A DNA stretch of 64,000 nt from RGIG3701 sp030530205 (GCA_030530205.1 JAUMVK010000012.1:1-64000); one strand, 5' to 3'. Counted from the first letter of the stretch, positions 9,204 to 18,393 are shown. Notes: generated by a model not told the origin, from the letters alone. A program made the numbers and translations.

Positions 9204-11261
9204 ATGAGTTTAATGCTCGCCCAATTTAATTTCGGTCCGATCGATATTGGTGTTTTTGTCGCCTTTATCGTCGCGGTCATCGTCATTAGTACCCTCAAGA
9301 GCCGTTCCGCCGGCAAGTCCAGCGCAGATTACTTCCTGGCCGGTCGTGGTTTGCCCTGGTGGCTGATCGGTTTTTCGCTCATCGCCGCCAATATTTCGGC
9401 GGAACAGTTCGTCGGAATGAGCGGTAATGCCGCCCAGTGCACCGGTCTGGCAATCGCCAGTTACGAGTGGATCGCCGCGATCACGCTCGTCGGCGTCGGT
9501 TTCATTTTCCTTCCCATGTTCCTCAAGTGCGGGATCTACACGATTCCAGAATTTCTCGAGTACCGCTACAACAAATCCGCGCGGTCGCTCATGAGCATCA
9601 TCATGATGATCGTTCTGGTCGGTGTTCCTACCGCTGCCGTAATCAATGCTGGCGCGTTGATCGTCGATACGCTTTTCCATGGTCAAATGATTTTCGGCAG
9701 CATTGAGGTGAACCTGGTGAGCGCGAGCTGGGCGCTCGGCATTCTCGCGGCGGTTTACGTCTTCGTCGGTGGTCTGAAAGCCTGCGCGTGGGCCGACCTC
9801 CTTCAGGGAAGCGCCCTGATCCTCGGCGGTGCGGTGGTCATGTTCTTCGCCTTCAGTGAATTTAACAAAACCGCACTTAATGATATGGAACCCACACCGC
9901 AGTACCTCCGCCCGGTAGCGTACCAGAGCGGCGAAGCGGCCAACATGCGCGCAGGCCTGGAACAGGAAACCGGCGTAATACAAAAATTCACGAAGTTAGA
10001 CGCCGACAAACTGCACATGATCCGCCCGCTCTCCGACCCGAACATCGTCTGGACCACCCTCCTGTTCGGCATCTGGATCCCGAACTTCTACTACTGGGGG
10101 CTGAACCAGTACATCATGCAGCGTACACTCGGGTCCCGTTCGCTGGCGGAAGGTCAGAAAGGGATCGTCTTTGCCGCTTCGCTTAAACTGCTCATTCCAT
10201 TCATCGTCGTGATTCCGGGCATTCTGGCGTTTAATATGTACCACCGTCAGATGGCCGATGAAGCCATGAAAGACGAATTGGCAAATGCGCCAACGCTGGC
10301 TTTATTCGAGCGTCTCTCGACCGGAACCGCGGCTGAGGGCGACGATCAAAAGGCCGTCTTCAATTTCAATCAGGATTTCGCCTGCCTGAACTTCGACCTG
10401 GCGAGCCAAATCACAAAATTCAACATGAAACAGACCGGCAAAGACGAGGCGACTTTCGACGCGGAATTCGCGAAACAGGTGGAGACGATCAAGGCCGACA
10501 GCGCGAAAAAGAAAATCGAAATGGAGGAACGCATCATCAATGGTCTCGCGCTCCAGGATTTGAATACCACCGTGATCGACGGCCAGAAGGCCGAAAAAGA
10601 ACTCATCGGTTACAAATACGACTCCGCGTTCGCGCTCCTGATCGGCAACCTGCCGTTCCCTGCGGGCGTTACGGGGTTTGTGCTTGCTGCTCTGTTCGGC
10701 GCGATCATGAGTTCACTGGCCTCGATGCTCAACGCGGCCTCGACCATTTTCACGATGGACATTTACAACGAGTACATTCACAAAACCGCATCTTCGAAAA
10801 CGCAGGTCTTTGTCGGTCGTCTGTGCGTGGTCCTTTTCACGATTATCGCCTGCCTGATCGCCCCGGTTCTCGCCAACCCGAAATTCGGTGGTCTGTTCAA
10901 GTTCATTCAGGAATTCCAGGGCTACCTGTCGCCGGGCGTTCTGGTCGTTTTCATCTTTGGGCTTTGCTCGAAACGGGTCCCCGCTTTCGCTGGCGCAGTG
11001 ACGATCCTGCTCTGCCCGGCGGTTTACCACGCGACCAAGCTCATCCCGTTTACCTCGAAGTGGAACTTCCTGGACCAAATGGCGATCACGTTCGGCGTTT
11101 TGTGGGTCCTGATGATCATCTTCACGCTCGTCTGCCCGCGCAAGGAAGCGTTTAAACTTCCGGAAAAAGCGGAAATGGATATGACCCCGTCGAAGGGCGC
11201 GGCCGTGTTCGGCATCCTCGTCGTGGTGGTGACGATTGCGCTGTACGTTTATTTCTGGTGA
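9204..11261 (+). CDS. sodium/solute symporter, SSS family (SGLT-like)
   Basis: An inner-membrane transporter of 685 residues that probably imports a sugar with sodium. The N-terminal part is typical: a first membrane segment, then SSADYFLAGRGLPWWLIG, ANISAEQFVGMSG, and YTIPEFLEYRYNKSARSL. About 13 or 14 hydrophobic segments can be counted. Two hydrophilic inserts are longer than usual. One lies near residues 225-270. The other, ~120-130 charged residues, is near 350-475 (DEATFDAEFAKQVE, AKKKIEMEERI) and may form a helical extramembrane domain. The start is backed by GGGAG 8 nt upstream. A terminator follows. The substrate cannot be read from the sequence. Confidence 0.88.
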   Translation: MSLMLAQFNFGPIDIGVFVAFIVAVIVISTLKSRSAGKSSADYFLAGRGLPWWLIGFSLIAANISAEQFVGMSGNAAQCTGLAIASYEWIAAITLVGVGFIFLPMFLKCGIYTIPEFLEYRYNKSARSLMSIIMMIVLVGVPTAAVINAGALIVDTLFHGQMIFGSIEVNLVSASWALGILAAVYVFVGGLKACAWADLLQGSALILGGAVVMFFAFSEFNKTALNDMEPTPQYLRPVAYQSGEAANMRAGLEQETGVIQKFTKLDADKLHMIRPLSDPNIVWTTLLFGIWIPNFYYWGLNQYIMQRTLGSRSLAEGQKGIVFAASLKLLIPFIVVIPGILAFNMYHRQMADEAMKDELANAPTLALFERLSTGTAAEGDDQKAVFNFNQDFACLNFDLASQITKFNMKQTGKDEATFDAEFAKQVETIKADSAKKKIEMEERIINGLALQDLNTTVIDGQKAEKELIGYKYDSAFALLIGNLPFPAGVTGFVLAALFGAIMSSLASMLNAASTIFTMDIYNEYIHKTASSKTQVFVGRLCVVLFTIIACLIAPVLANPKFGGLFKFIQEFQGYLSPGVLVVFIFGLCSKRVPAFAGAVTILLCPAVYHATKLIPFTSKWNFLDQMAITFGVLWVLMIIFTLVCPRKEAFKLPEKAEMDMTPSKGAAVFGILVVVVTIALYVYFW

Positions 11262-11273
11262 TTCTTCAGAACC

Positions 11274-11316
11274 TCCCGCGGGTCTTGTTTCGGCAGGGCC
11301 CGCGCGGGCTTTTTCT
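11274..11316 (+). terminator. terminator after the symporter gene
   Basis: The GC-rich inverted repeat TCCCGCGGG / CCCGCGCGGG around a loop of about 15 nt is followed by CTTTTT. It lies 13 bp after the stop codon, between convergent genes. Confidence 0.8.
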
Positions 11317-11337
11317 CTGATTTTGGACGTGGTTTCT

Positions 11338-11664
11338 TCAATCGATCCAGGTCTCCGCGTCCTCGATGTGATGCGTCAGATTGTACTTCTGGTCTTCTTC
11401 CGGAAACTTCCTGACCACGGCATAAAGACAGTCGATGAACGCCCTGCTTTGGGATTTCCGCGCGATGTCATCGAAGACCTCGGAGAGCCAGACGAACTCG
11501 TCGGCCGTACACGTCTGACTCAGGAACGCGATGGAATCCGTGAGATTCTCCGCGATAAAAGAACTCATTCTTTCGTAGTAGTCGGCCAGACCAGCCTCCC
11601 ACTCACTATGGATCTGTTCACGTTCGGCGAGCAATTCGCGAAATTTGGCGTGATCAAACATCAT
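11338..11664 (-). CDS. small acidic hypothetical protein, paralogue A
   Basis: 108 residues, function not recognised. Predicted cytoplasmic and mostly helical, with no signal peptide and an acidic composition. It shares the block CTADEFVWLSEVFDDI, then RAFIDCLYAVVRKFPEE, with its neighbour at 11678-11998. The two are clearly paralogues, separated by 13 bp on the same strand and presumably co-transcribed. GGGGTGA precedes the double ATG start. Tandem small acidic paralogues with no partner domain are reminiscent of immunity-protein clusters or contact-dependent systems, but no toxin gene lies next to them, so this is speculation. Confidence 0.7.
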   Translation of the reverse strand: MMFDHAKFRELLAEREQIHSEWEAGLADYYERMSSFIAENLTDSIAFLSQTCTADEFVWLSEVFDDIARKSQSRAFIDCLYAVVRKFPEEDQKYNLTHHIEDAETWID

Positions 11665-11677
11665 TTCACCCCGGGGT

Positions 11678-11998
11678 TTACTTCAAATAAGACTCGGCAA
11701 AATGGATGGAATCCAGAATGTGATACGTCTCACATTCCTCGGGAAACTTTTTGGCCACACGGTAGAGCGCCTGAATGAAGTCTTTGCTTTGGGTTCGGCT
11801 CACAACATCATCGAAGACCTCGCTGATCCAGGAAAACTCGTCGGCGGTACACTCATTCTCAAGGAACTGAATCGTTTCCTCCATGTTTCTCGAGAGCAGC
11901 TCCGTTTCTTCTTCCCAGGCTTTTTCGGTCTGAAAATCATCATTGGGATGGAGCTTCGAACGTCGTTCGAGTATTTGGCGTAATTCTTCGGCCAGCAT
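11678..11998 (-). CDS. small acidic hypothetical protein, paralogue B
   Basis: 106 residues, function not recognised. Same helical acidic build as the downstream gene. The conserved block is CTADEFSWISEVFDDV, then KDFIQALYRVAKKFPEE. The C-termini differ (HFAESYLK here, HIEDAETWID in the neighbour), as do the N-terminal helices. It is the first gene of a probable two-gene operon. An AGGA sits about 6 nt before the ATG. The upstream gap to the divergent accD is about 190 bp. Confidence 0.7.
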   Translation of the reverse strand: MLAEELRQILERRSKLHPNDDFQTEKAWEEETELLSRNMEETIQFLENECTADEFSWISEVFDDVVSRTQSKDFIQALYRVAKKFPEECETYHILDSIHFAESYLK

Positions 11999-12118
11999 TA
12001 CAGTCCTGTTTCTTTCAATGGGTTACCAATCGTCGAGTATATGCCGATTACGTTTCAAACCAACATCGGGTTCTTCCACACGATGAATTATTTTTCTCCC
12101 GCCCCATTCCGCCCCCAC

Positions 12119-12146
12119 TTGTTTTTTTCGGAATATCGTCTATAAT
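12119..12146 (+). promoter_or_regulatory. probable accD promoter
   Basis: TTGTTT at 12119-12124, a 16-bp spacer, and a perfect TATAAT at 12141-12146. The predicted start near 12153 leaves a leader of about 34 nt before the accD ATG. The -35 hexamer is only a half match. Confidence 0.55.
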
Positions 12147-12186
12147 TGAAGAAAAGTGTTTTTCTTTTTTCTAAACAGGCAGAAAA

Positions 12187-13032
12187 ATGGCAGATTCCAA
12201 TTTGAGTCAGTGGCAGCAGCAGACCAATTCCCAGAAACGCGGCGTTCCGGAGGGCCTTTGGGTCCGGTGTCCCGGCTGCGGTGAGACGATTTTCCGTAAA
12301 GAGATCGACGACAATCTGGGCGTTTGTCCCAAATGCGCCTACCACTGGTCCATCCCCGCACGGACCCGAATCGCGCAGATCATCGATGACGGCACGTTCG
12401 AGGAGTGGGACGCCGATATGCACGGCCGCGACTTTCTCGGGTTCGTCGATAAAAAATCGTATGCCGAGCGGCTCGAATCGGAGCAAAAGCGGAATCAGCT
12501 CAAAGACGCCGTGATCACCGGCACCGGCATGATCCGCGCGCGGCGTGTTGTGTTTGCCGTCACGGACAGTAACTTCATGATGGGGAGCATGGGGAGCGTC
12601 GTGGGTGAGAAACTGACCCGGGCCGTCGAACGCGGTACCGAAATGGACCTTCCCGTCATCATCGTCAGCGGCACGGGCGGCGGCGCGCGTATGCAGGAAG
12701 GGATCGTTTCGCTCATGCAAATGGCCAAGATCTCGGCGGCCCTGGCACGGCACGACGCGGCGGGGGGACTGTTCATCTCGGTCCTGACCAACCCGACGAT
12801 GGGCGGTGTGGCGGCGAGTTTCGCCTCGCTGGGCGACGTGACGTTTGCCGAGCCGAAAGCTCTGATCGGCTTTGCCGGTCCACGCACGATCCAGGCGACG
12901 GTCCAGGCCACCCTGCCTGAGGGATTCCAGACGAGCGAGTTTCTGCTCGATCACGGCTACATTGACCGCATCATCCGCCGACACGACCTGAAAACGGAAA
13001 TCGCCCGCGCGATCGACTACTGCGGGAAATGA
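12187..13032 (+). CDS. accD: acetyl-CoA carboxylase carboxyltransferase subunit beta
   Basis: The beta subunit of the carboxyltransferase that transfers CO2 from biotin to acetyl-CoA in the first step of fatty-acid synthesis. 281 residues; E. coli AccD has 304. The N-terminal C4 zinc ribbon is visible (CPGC at ~29-32, CPKC near 48-51). The crotonase-like core carries FMMGSMGSVVGEK, VSGTGGGARMQEG, LTNPTMGGVAASFA and the acyl-CoA binding region AFAGPRT-like GFAGPRTIQATV. accA is not in this window. The gene stands alone after a divergent gap and is followed 72 bp later by unrelated beta-helix genes. Confidence 0.95.
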   Translation: MADSNLSQWQQQTNSQKRGVPEGLWVRCPGCGETIFRKEIDDNLGVCPKCAYHWSIPARTRIAQIIDDGTFEEWDADMHGRDFLGFVDKKSYAERLESEQKRNQLKDAVITGTGMIRARRVVFAVTDSNFMMGSMGSVVGEKLTRAVERGTEMDLPVIIVSGTGGGARMQEGIVSLMQMAKISAALARHDAAGGLFISVLTNPTMGGVAASFASLGDVTFAEPKALIGFAGPRTIQATVQATLPEGFQTSEFLLDHGYIDRIIRRHDLKTEIARAIDYCGK

Positions 13033-13104
13033 GCGCGCTTGCGCTTGACCAGGAATTCACAATTGAAACCACGTTCCTTTCTTCATTACGGGAGGGCTGA
13101 GCCA

Positions 13105-14406
13105 ATGCGTCGTTTTTTGTTTTTACTGGTTTTTGTTCTGTTTCTTTGTCTGACTCAAACGTCTGAGGCGAAAAAGAACGCCCCGCTGGTGGTTCCGGAT
13201 GATTTCGAGACGATCGAAGAAGCTTACGCCAATGTAAAGAACGGGGGGACGATCTCGATCAAGCCGGGAAAATACGAATTTTCCCAAACGTTGGAGGTCG
13301 ATAAAAACGTCAAATTCAAGAGCGATACGGGTGACGCGGAGAGCGTGGTCATTGACTGCGCTGTTGCGCGTACTTTCCAGATCACCGGCGGGAGCCCTTC
13401 GTTCCAGAACCTGACGCTGAGCAACAGCGACGACAACCGCGGCGGCTTCTACGTTACGGGCGGTACACCGAAACTTTTCCGCTGTATCATCACTTCGCGG
13501 AAGGGGAGCGGCATGGCCGTCGAGGGAAAAGACGCCGATCCTGACGTTGAGAAGTGCGTCTTCAAAGACTGCGGCAAGGCGGGATTGATCGTTGAGAAAG
13601 AGGGGCGTGGGGAGTTCTACGACTGCGAGATTTACGGGAACGGCGCGCACGGGATCCAGGTTTCCCAATCAGCCAATCCGACCATCAGCCGATGCAAGAT
13701 CCACGATGGCAAAGGCCCCGGAGTGCTGTTCACCGAAAAAGGCCTCGGCGAGCTCAGCCACTGCGATATTTCCGGAAACGGCCCGGCGGGAATTTGCGTT
13801 CGGGACGGGGCGAATCCGACCGTCACCAACTGCACGATTCATGACGGAGCAAATTTCGGCATTTTTGTCCTGAATAAAAGTTTCGGGAAATTCAGCGACT
13901 GCGAGATTTACGGAAACGGAATAATGGGGATCCAGGTCTGCAATTCAGGGAATCCGACCTTGATCCGGTGCAAGATCCATGATGAACAAATCGGCATTTC
14001 CGTCACCAAAAACGGACTGGGCGAGTTCCGAAACTGCGAGATCTACAAAAATGAAAGCGGGATCGCTTCGAACACGCTGGGAAATCCGACCGTCATCGAA
14101 TGTAAGATCCATGACGACAGTACTGGCGGCGTCATGGTCCTCGAGGACGGCATGGGCGAGTTCCGAAACTGCGAAATTTACGAGAACTTTATGGGGGTCG
14201 GAGTGTCGGGAAATGCGACCGTCATTGGATGTGACATCCACGGGAACGGCCCGGGCGTGTTCATCATGGAAAAAGGAGCGGGAAAGTTTTATAATAATAC
14301 ACTGAGCGAGAATTATTATGAAAAAAAGCCTGCCAACTGGTTCATTTACGAGAACGCGGGCATGCTGAAAGGCTCGGGCAACACGCCGGAAATGCCCAAA
14401 CGCTAA
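13105..14406 (+). CDS. secreted parallel beta-helix (NosD/PbH1-type) protein, copy 1
   Basis: 433 residues. The start at 13105 is chosen over an in-frame ATG at 13039. It follows GGAGGG by 8 nt, opens directly with a signal peptide (MRRFLFLLVFVLFLCL), and matches the start of the tandem copy. A conserved N-terminal block (VVPDDFETIEEAYANVKNGG) leads into a right-handed beta-helix of about seven 46-residue units. Each has two rungs, such as NPTISRCKIHDGKG and GLGELSHCDISGNG. No catalytic Asp cluster of a pectate lyase or polygalacturonase is evident, so a binding or surface role is as likely as an enzyme. It is 55 bp upstream of a paralogue with nearly identical leader DNA. Confidence 0.82.
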   Translation: MRRFLFLLVFVLFLCLTQTSEAKKNAPLVVPDDFETIEEAYANVKNGGTISIKPGKYEFSQTLEVDKNVKFKSDTGDAESVVIDCAVARTFQITGGSPSFQNLTLSNSDDNRGGFYVTGGTPKLFRCIITSRKGSGMAVEGKDADPDVEKCVFKDCGKAGLIVEKEGRGEFYDCEIYGNGAHGIQVSQSANPTISRCKIHDGKGPGVLFTEKGLGELSHCDISGNGPAGICVRDGANPTVTNCTIHDGANFGIFVLNKSFGKFSDCEIYGNGIMGIQVCNSGNPTLIRCKIHDEQIGISVTKNGLGEFRNCEIYKNESGIASNTLGNPTVIECKIHDDSTGGVMVLEDGMGEFRNCEIYENFMGVGVSGNATVIGCDIHGNGPGVFIMEKGAGKFYNNTLSENYYEKKPANWFIYENAGMLKGSGNTPEMPKR

Positions 14407-14460
14407 ATTGGCACGAAACAAAGAAATCACGGTTTTATTCATTACTGGAGGGCTAAGCCA

Positions 14461-15618
14461 ATGCGTCGATTTTTATTTTCACTGACTTTCGTCCTGTTTG
14501 TTTGTCTGGCTCAAACGTCCGAGGCGAAAAAGAACGCCCCGATCGTGGTCCCGGATGATTTCGAGACCATCGAGGAGGCTTATGCCAACGTGAAAAAAGG
14601 CGGAACCATCTCGATCAAGCCGGGAAAATACGAACTCACCCAGACCCTTGTGATCCGTAAAAACGTCAAATTCCAGAGCGATACCGGCGACGCGGAGAGC
14701 GTGGTCATCGACTGTGCCGTTGCGCGCACCTTCCAGATCACCGACGGGAGTCCGTCGTTCCAGAACCTGACGCTGAGCAACAGCGACGATAACCGCGGCG
14801 GCTTCTACGTCACGGGCGGCACGCCGAAGCTTTTCCGCTGCGTATTCACTTCACGCAAGGGGAGCGGCATGGCCGTCGAGGGGAAAGACTCCAATCCCGA
14901 CGTTGAAAAGTGCGTCTTCAAAGACTGCGGCAAGGCGGGGGTGATCGTCGAAAACGAGGGCCGAGGCGAGTTCTACGACTGCGACTTTTTCGGGAATGTC
15001 GCGGCGGGGCTCCAAATTAATGATTCAGGGAATGCGACCATCACCCGATGCAAGTTCCACGATGGCAAAGGCCCCGGGATGCTGGTCACCAAAAATGGCC
15101 TCGGCGAGATCAGCAACTGCGATATCTACGGGAATACATTAGCGGGGATCTTGGTATCAGAGGGGGGAAATCCGACCATTACCAGATGCAATATCCACGA
15201 CGGGAAATACCCCGGGGTCCACGTTTCAAATAAAGGCCTCGGCGAGTTCCGCAACTGCGAGATTTACCAAAACAACGTCGGGATTGTCGTATACACATCG
15301 GGAAATCCGACCGTTATCGGGTGCAAGATTCATGACGAGAAAAATGGCGGCGTCCTCATCACCGAAAAAGGCCTGGGTGAATTCCGCGAGTGCGACATTT
15401 ACGGAAACAAGGTGGGGATCGGAGTAATAAAGGAAGGGAATCCGACCTTCATTGGATGTAAGATCCATAACGGGAACGACTTCGGTGTGCTTATTGCCGG
15501 CGGAATGGGAAAGTTTTATAACAATATACTGGTAGACAATAAATCGGAAAACTGGAACATTTACACCAACGGCGTGGTGAAAGGCTCGGGCAACACGCCG
15601 GAGATTCCCAAACGCTGA
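14461..15618 (+). CDS. secreted parallel beta-helix protein, copy 2
   Basis: 385 residues, a tandem duplicate of the preceding gene with the same leader DNA (GGAGGGCTAAGCCA then ATG). The signal peptide (MRRFLFSLTFVLFVCL) and the first ~170 residues are almost identical to copy 1. The repeat region is about one 46-residue unit shorter and more diverged, as expected when repeat number changes after duplication. Both end in GSGNTPE-PKR. It is probably exported. The strong 5' conservation against a variable repeat region suggests recent duplication with slippage or recombination among the rungs. Confidence 0.82.
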   Translation: MRRFLFSLTFVLFVCLAQTSEAKKNAPIVVPDDFETIEEAYANVKKGGTISIKPGKYELTQTLVIRKNVKFQSDTGDAESVVIDCAVARTFQITDGSPSFQNLTLSNSDDNRGGFYVTGGTPKLFRCVFTSRKGSGMAVEGKDSNPDVEKCVFKDCGKAGVIVENEGRGEFYDCDFFGNVAAGLQINDSGNATITRCKFHDGKGPGMLVTKNGLGEISNCDIYGNTLAGILVSEGGNPTITRCNIHDGKYPGVHVSNKGLGEFRNCEIYQNNVGIVVYTSGNPTVIGCKIHDEKNGGVLITEKGLGEFRECDIYGNKVGIGVIKEGNPTFIGCKIHNGNDFGVLIAGGMGKFYNNILVDNKSENWNIYTNGVVKGSGNTPEIPKR

Positions 15619-15626
15619 ATTTGTAC

Positions 15627-15763
15627 TAAACAAAGAAATTATGGGTTTTCTTCATGGCTGGAGGGCTGAACCAATGCTTAGTTTCTGCTGGTTCCACAAA
15701 AAAATTTCCCCCAGCCTATTGACTTTTTTACACTCTGTGTTAAACTTATATCAGTCGTTTTAA
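15627..15763 (+). pseudogene. third copy of the beta-helix leader, aborted gene
   Basis: DNA at about 15627-15676 repeats the leader of the two beta-helix genes (ACTAAACAAAGAAAT, then GGAGGGCTGAACCA and ATG at 15674). After the ATG, similarity stops. The frame reads only 29 codons (MLSFCWFHKKISPS onward) to a TAA at 15763. This is either the stump of a lost third copy or the far end of the duplication unit. Confidence 0.6.
15719..15746 (+). promoter_or_regulatory. probable promoter of the LRR gene
   Basis: TTGACT (15719-15724), a 16-bp spacer and TAAACT (15741-15746). The start near 15753 would leave a leader of about 220 nt. It lies inside the aborted third-copy frame, so that frame now acts as upstream DNA for the LRR gene. 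Confidence 0.6.
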
Positions 15764-15970
15764 GGAAGAGACTTTTCTTGGTTCTTTTTTGGTTTCGTTC
15801 TTTTTAGCAGTCGTCATTTCCGAAAGTATGACGAAGACAGGAGGTTTACGTTAAAATCTGCACTTTCGGAACGTCCGCAGTGATTTTTCCGGGGAGTATG
15901 CCGGGGAGCCAGAGCGGACAAATCAGTTCAACTTTTCCAACTTTTTCTTTCATTTAAGGAGATCTGTTCT

Positions 15971-18349
15971 ATGTTACGTTTTTTGATTCCATTGACCATT
16001 TCAACGTCCGTGCCCAAATCCACAAGCCGGGAATCTTTTCGGTGGGAAGGGAAGAAAATCGACCGGTTTATCGGCGAGGAAACCGAGGTCGTGATTCCCG
16101 ATGGAGCGGAGGATATTACCTTCCGGATGTTCAAGGACGCCCCACGATTGAAATCCGTCGTCATTCCCGACGGCGTGAAGAAGATCAAATTCGAGGCGTT
16201 CAGTAATTGCGAATCCCTTCAGACGGTCGTCATTCCCGACAGCGTGGAGAAGATCGACAATGGCGCGTTTATCAACTGTCCGGCCCTGAAAAAATGGACC
16301 GTTTCCCCGACTCATCCTCTTTTCAAAAGCCACGGGGCTGCGCTGCTGAGCAAAGACGGCAAAACGCTCCTGAACCTGCTGAATGTGGGGGAAGAATACC
16401 AGATCCCCAAAGGGGTGACGAAAATCGGAAAAAGGGTGTTCCAGGACTGCGTGTCCCTGAAGTCCATCGTGATCCCCGAAGGCGTGACGGAGATCGGCCC
16501 GTATGCTTTCTTCGGATGTGATTCTCTGGAGTCTGTCACGATTCCCGACAGTTTGAAGACGATCGGCGATGCCGCGTTTCGAGGCTGTACCGAGTTGTGC
16601 GAATGGGTCATTTCCCCGACCAACCCTCATTTCAAAACGGATGGAGTCGGTTTGCTGACCCGAGACGGCGAAAAACTGCTCGCCTGCCTGGCGACGACGA
16701 CAAAATACAAAATTCCCAAAGGCGTGAAGGAAATCGCGGAAGGGGTGTTTGCCTGGCACGAATCACTGAAATCCGTCGTCATTCCGGAGGGTGTGACGAA
16801 AATGGGGGAATTCCTGTTCGACGGCTGCGCCTCCCTGGAGTCCATCGTCATTCCCGAGGGGGTGACGAAAATCGGGAAACACATGTTCAAGGACTGCGAC
16901 TCTTTGAAGTCCGTGGACCTCCCCGAAAGCGTGAGGATCATTGAAGAATTTGCGTTTTCCTGCTGCGCGTCCCTGACCTCCATTTCCATTCCCGGGAAAG
17001 TCAGGAAAATTGGGATCGGCGCGTTCGAAAGGTGCAAATCCCTGACCTCCCTCACCATTCCCGCAAGCGTATCGACTATCGAAATGCTGGCGTTTGGATG
17101 TCTCGAATCCTTGCAGTCCCTCGTCATTTCCGAGGGCGTAAAAACCCTTGGGTACATGGCGTTCACGGGCTGCAAATCCCTGAAATCGGTCGTGCTCCCC
17201 AACAGCGTCAGGAAAATCGGAGACTGCGCGTTCGAGGATTGCACGTCCCTGACCTCGGTCGTCCTGCCCAAAGGACTGCAAACGATTGGCCAATCCGCGT
17301 TCAGGAAATGCGAAAGCCTGAAGAAGATCGTCCTTCCTGAAACCCTGGCCCAGATCAATGACTCGGCGTTCGCGGAATGTTCCTTGCTGACCACGGTCGT
17401 CATTCCGGAAGGGGTGAAAAAAATCGGCGCGGGCGTGTTCGAGGACTGCGAAAACCTGAAGAAAATCGTCCTTCCCGAAGGCTTGACCGATATCGGGGAA
17501 AGGGCTTTCTGCGGCTGCTTTTCTTTGAAGACCGTCGAGATTCCCGACAGTCTGGAGAAAATCGGGATCCTGGCGTTCGGCTGGTGCTCGGAAATGAAAC
17601 GGTGGAAAATCTCCCCGACCCACCCGCATTTCAAAAGCGTTGGCCCCGGACTGCTGACCAAAGACGGCCAAAAATTGATCGCCTGTCTGGACACCAAGAA
17701 GTACCGGGTTCCCAAAGGTGTGACTCAAATCGGGCGTTGCGCGTTCGGCGAATGTTCCTCTTTGACCTCGCTCGTCCTTCCTGAGGGCCTGAGGGAGATC
17801 GAAGAGCGCGCGTTCGAGTTCACTCACTTAACGTCCCTGACCATTCCCAACAGCGCAATCATCAAAAGAAACGCATTCCGTCGCTGCTCTTCCCTGCGGC
17901 AAATCATCCTCTCGCCTGACCATCCGAAATACCGGAGCGACGGGAACTGTTTGCTGACCAAAAACGGGAAAAAACTGTTTTTCTGTCTCGAAGGCGTAAA
18001 AAAATGCCGTGTCCCGGAGGGAGTGACCGCAATCGCGGACAATGCGTTCCGGGGCTGCTCCTCCCTGAAAACCGTCGTCCTGCCGGAAAGCCTCGAAAAA
18101 ATCGGAGGCTGGGCGTTCTGGAATTGCTCCTCCCTGAAATCGGTCGTCATTCCGGACGGTGTGACCACGATCGGAGAGAATGCGTTCGCAGGCTGCCGAA
18201 AGTTGACCTCCGTCACCCTTTCCAAAAATGTTACCGAGATCGGCGAAGAGGCGTTCATCGGCTATCCGAACCTGACGATCCACGCCCCGGCAGGGTCCGT
18301 GGCCGAGAAATTCGCCATGGAAAACGAAATCCCGTTTGAAGCCCAATAG
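15971..18349 (+). CDS. BspA-type leucine-rich repeat protein
   Basis: 792 residues made almost entirely of LRR_5 (BspA/TpLRR) repeats of 23 residues, consensus SLKSVVIPDGVTKIGxxAFxxC. The family mediates adhesion to host proteins or particles. Four times the array is broken by a ~45-residue island of the type SPTHPxFKSxGxGLLTKDGK, followed by KYRVPKGVTxIG. The islands are near residues 115, 215, 545 and 645. AAGGAG precedes the ATG by 7-8 nt. The N-terminus (MLRFLIPLTISTSVPKS) is short and only weakly hydrophobic, so export is uncertain; a longer signal peptide may have been lost. There is no C-terminal anchor. Confidence 0.85.
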   Translation: MLRFLIPLTISTSVPKSTSRESFRWEGKKIDRFIGEETEVVIPDGAEDITFRMFKDAPRLKSVVIPDGVKKIKFEAFSNCESLQTVVIPDSVEKIDNGAFINCPALKKWTVSPTHPLFKSHGAALLSKDGKTLLNLLNVGEEYQIPKGVTKIGKRVFQDCVSLKSIVIPEGVTEIGPYAFFGCDSLESVTIPDSLKTIGDAAFRGCTELCEWVISPTNPHFKTDGVGLLTRDGEKLLACLATTTKYKIPKGVKEIAEGVFAWHESLKSVVIPEGVTKMGEFLFDGCASLESIVIPEGVTKIGKHMFKDCDSLKSVDLPESVRIIEEFAFSCCASLTSISIPGKVRKIGIGAFERCKSLTSLTIPASVSTIEMLAFGCLESLQSLVISEGVKTLGYMAFTGCKSLKSVVLPNSVRKIGDCAFEDCTSLTSVVLPKGLQTIGQSAFRKCESLKKIVLPETLAQINDSAFAECSLLTTVVIPEGVKKIGAGVFEDCENLKKIVLPEGLTDIGERAFCGCFSLKTVEIPDSLEKIGILAFGWCSEMKRWKISPTHPHFKSVGPGLLTKDGQKLIACLDTKKYRVPKGVTQIGRCAFGECSSLTSLVLPEGLREIEERAFEFTHLTSLTIPNSAIIKRNAFRRCSSLRQIILSPDHPKYRSDGNCLLTKNGKKLFFCLEGVKKCRVPEGVTAIADNAFRGCSSLKTVVLPESLEKIGGWAFWNCSSLKSVVIPDGVTTIGENAFAGCRKLTSVTLSKNVTEIGEEAFIGYPNLTIHAPAGSVAEKFAMENEIPFEAQ

Positions 18350-18393
18350 ACGCACCGCGGGGACGGCGCTTTCCGCGTCGTTCTCGGCCCCCC

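Noticed and set aside
13039..13104. upstream ATG of the first beta-helix gene
   Set aside because: The internal start at 13105 has GGAGGG, begins a signal peptide and matches the tandem copy.
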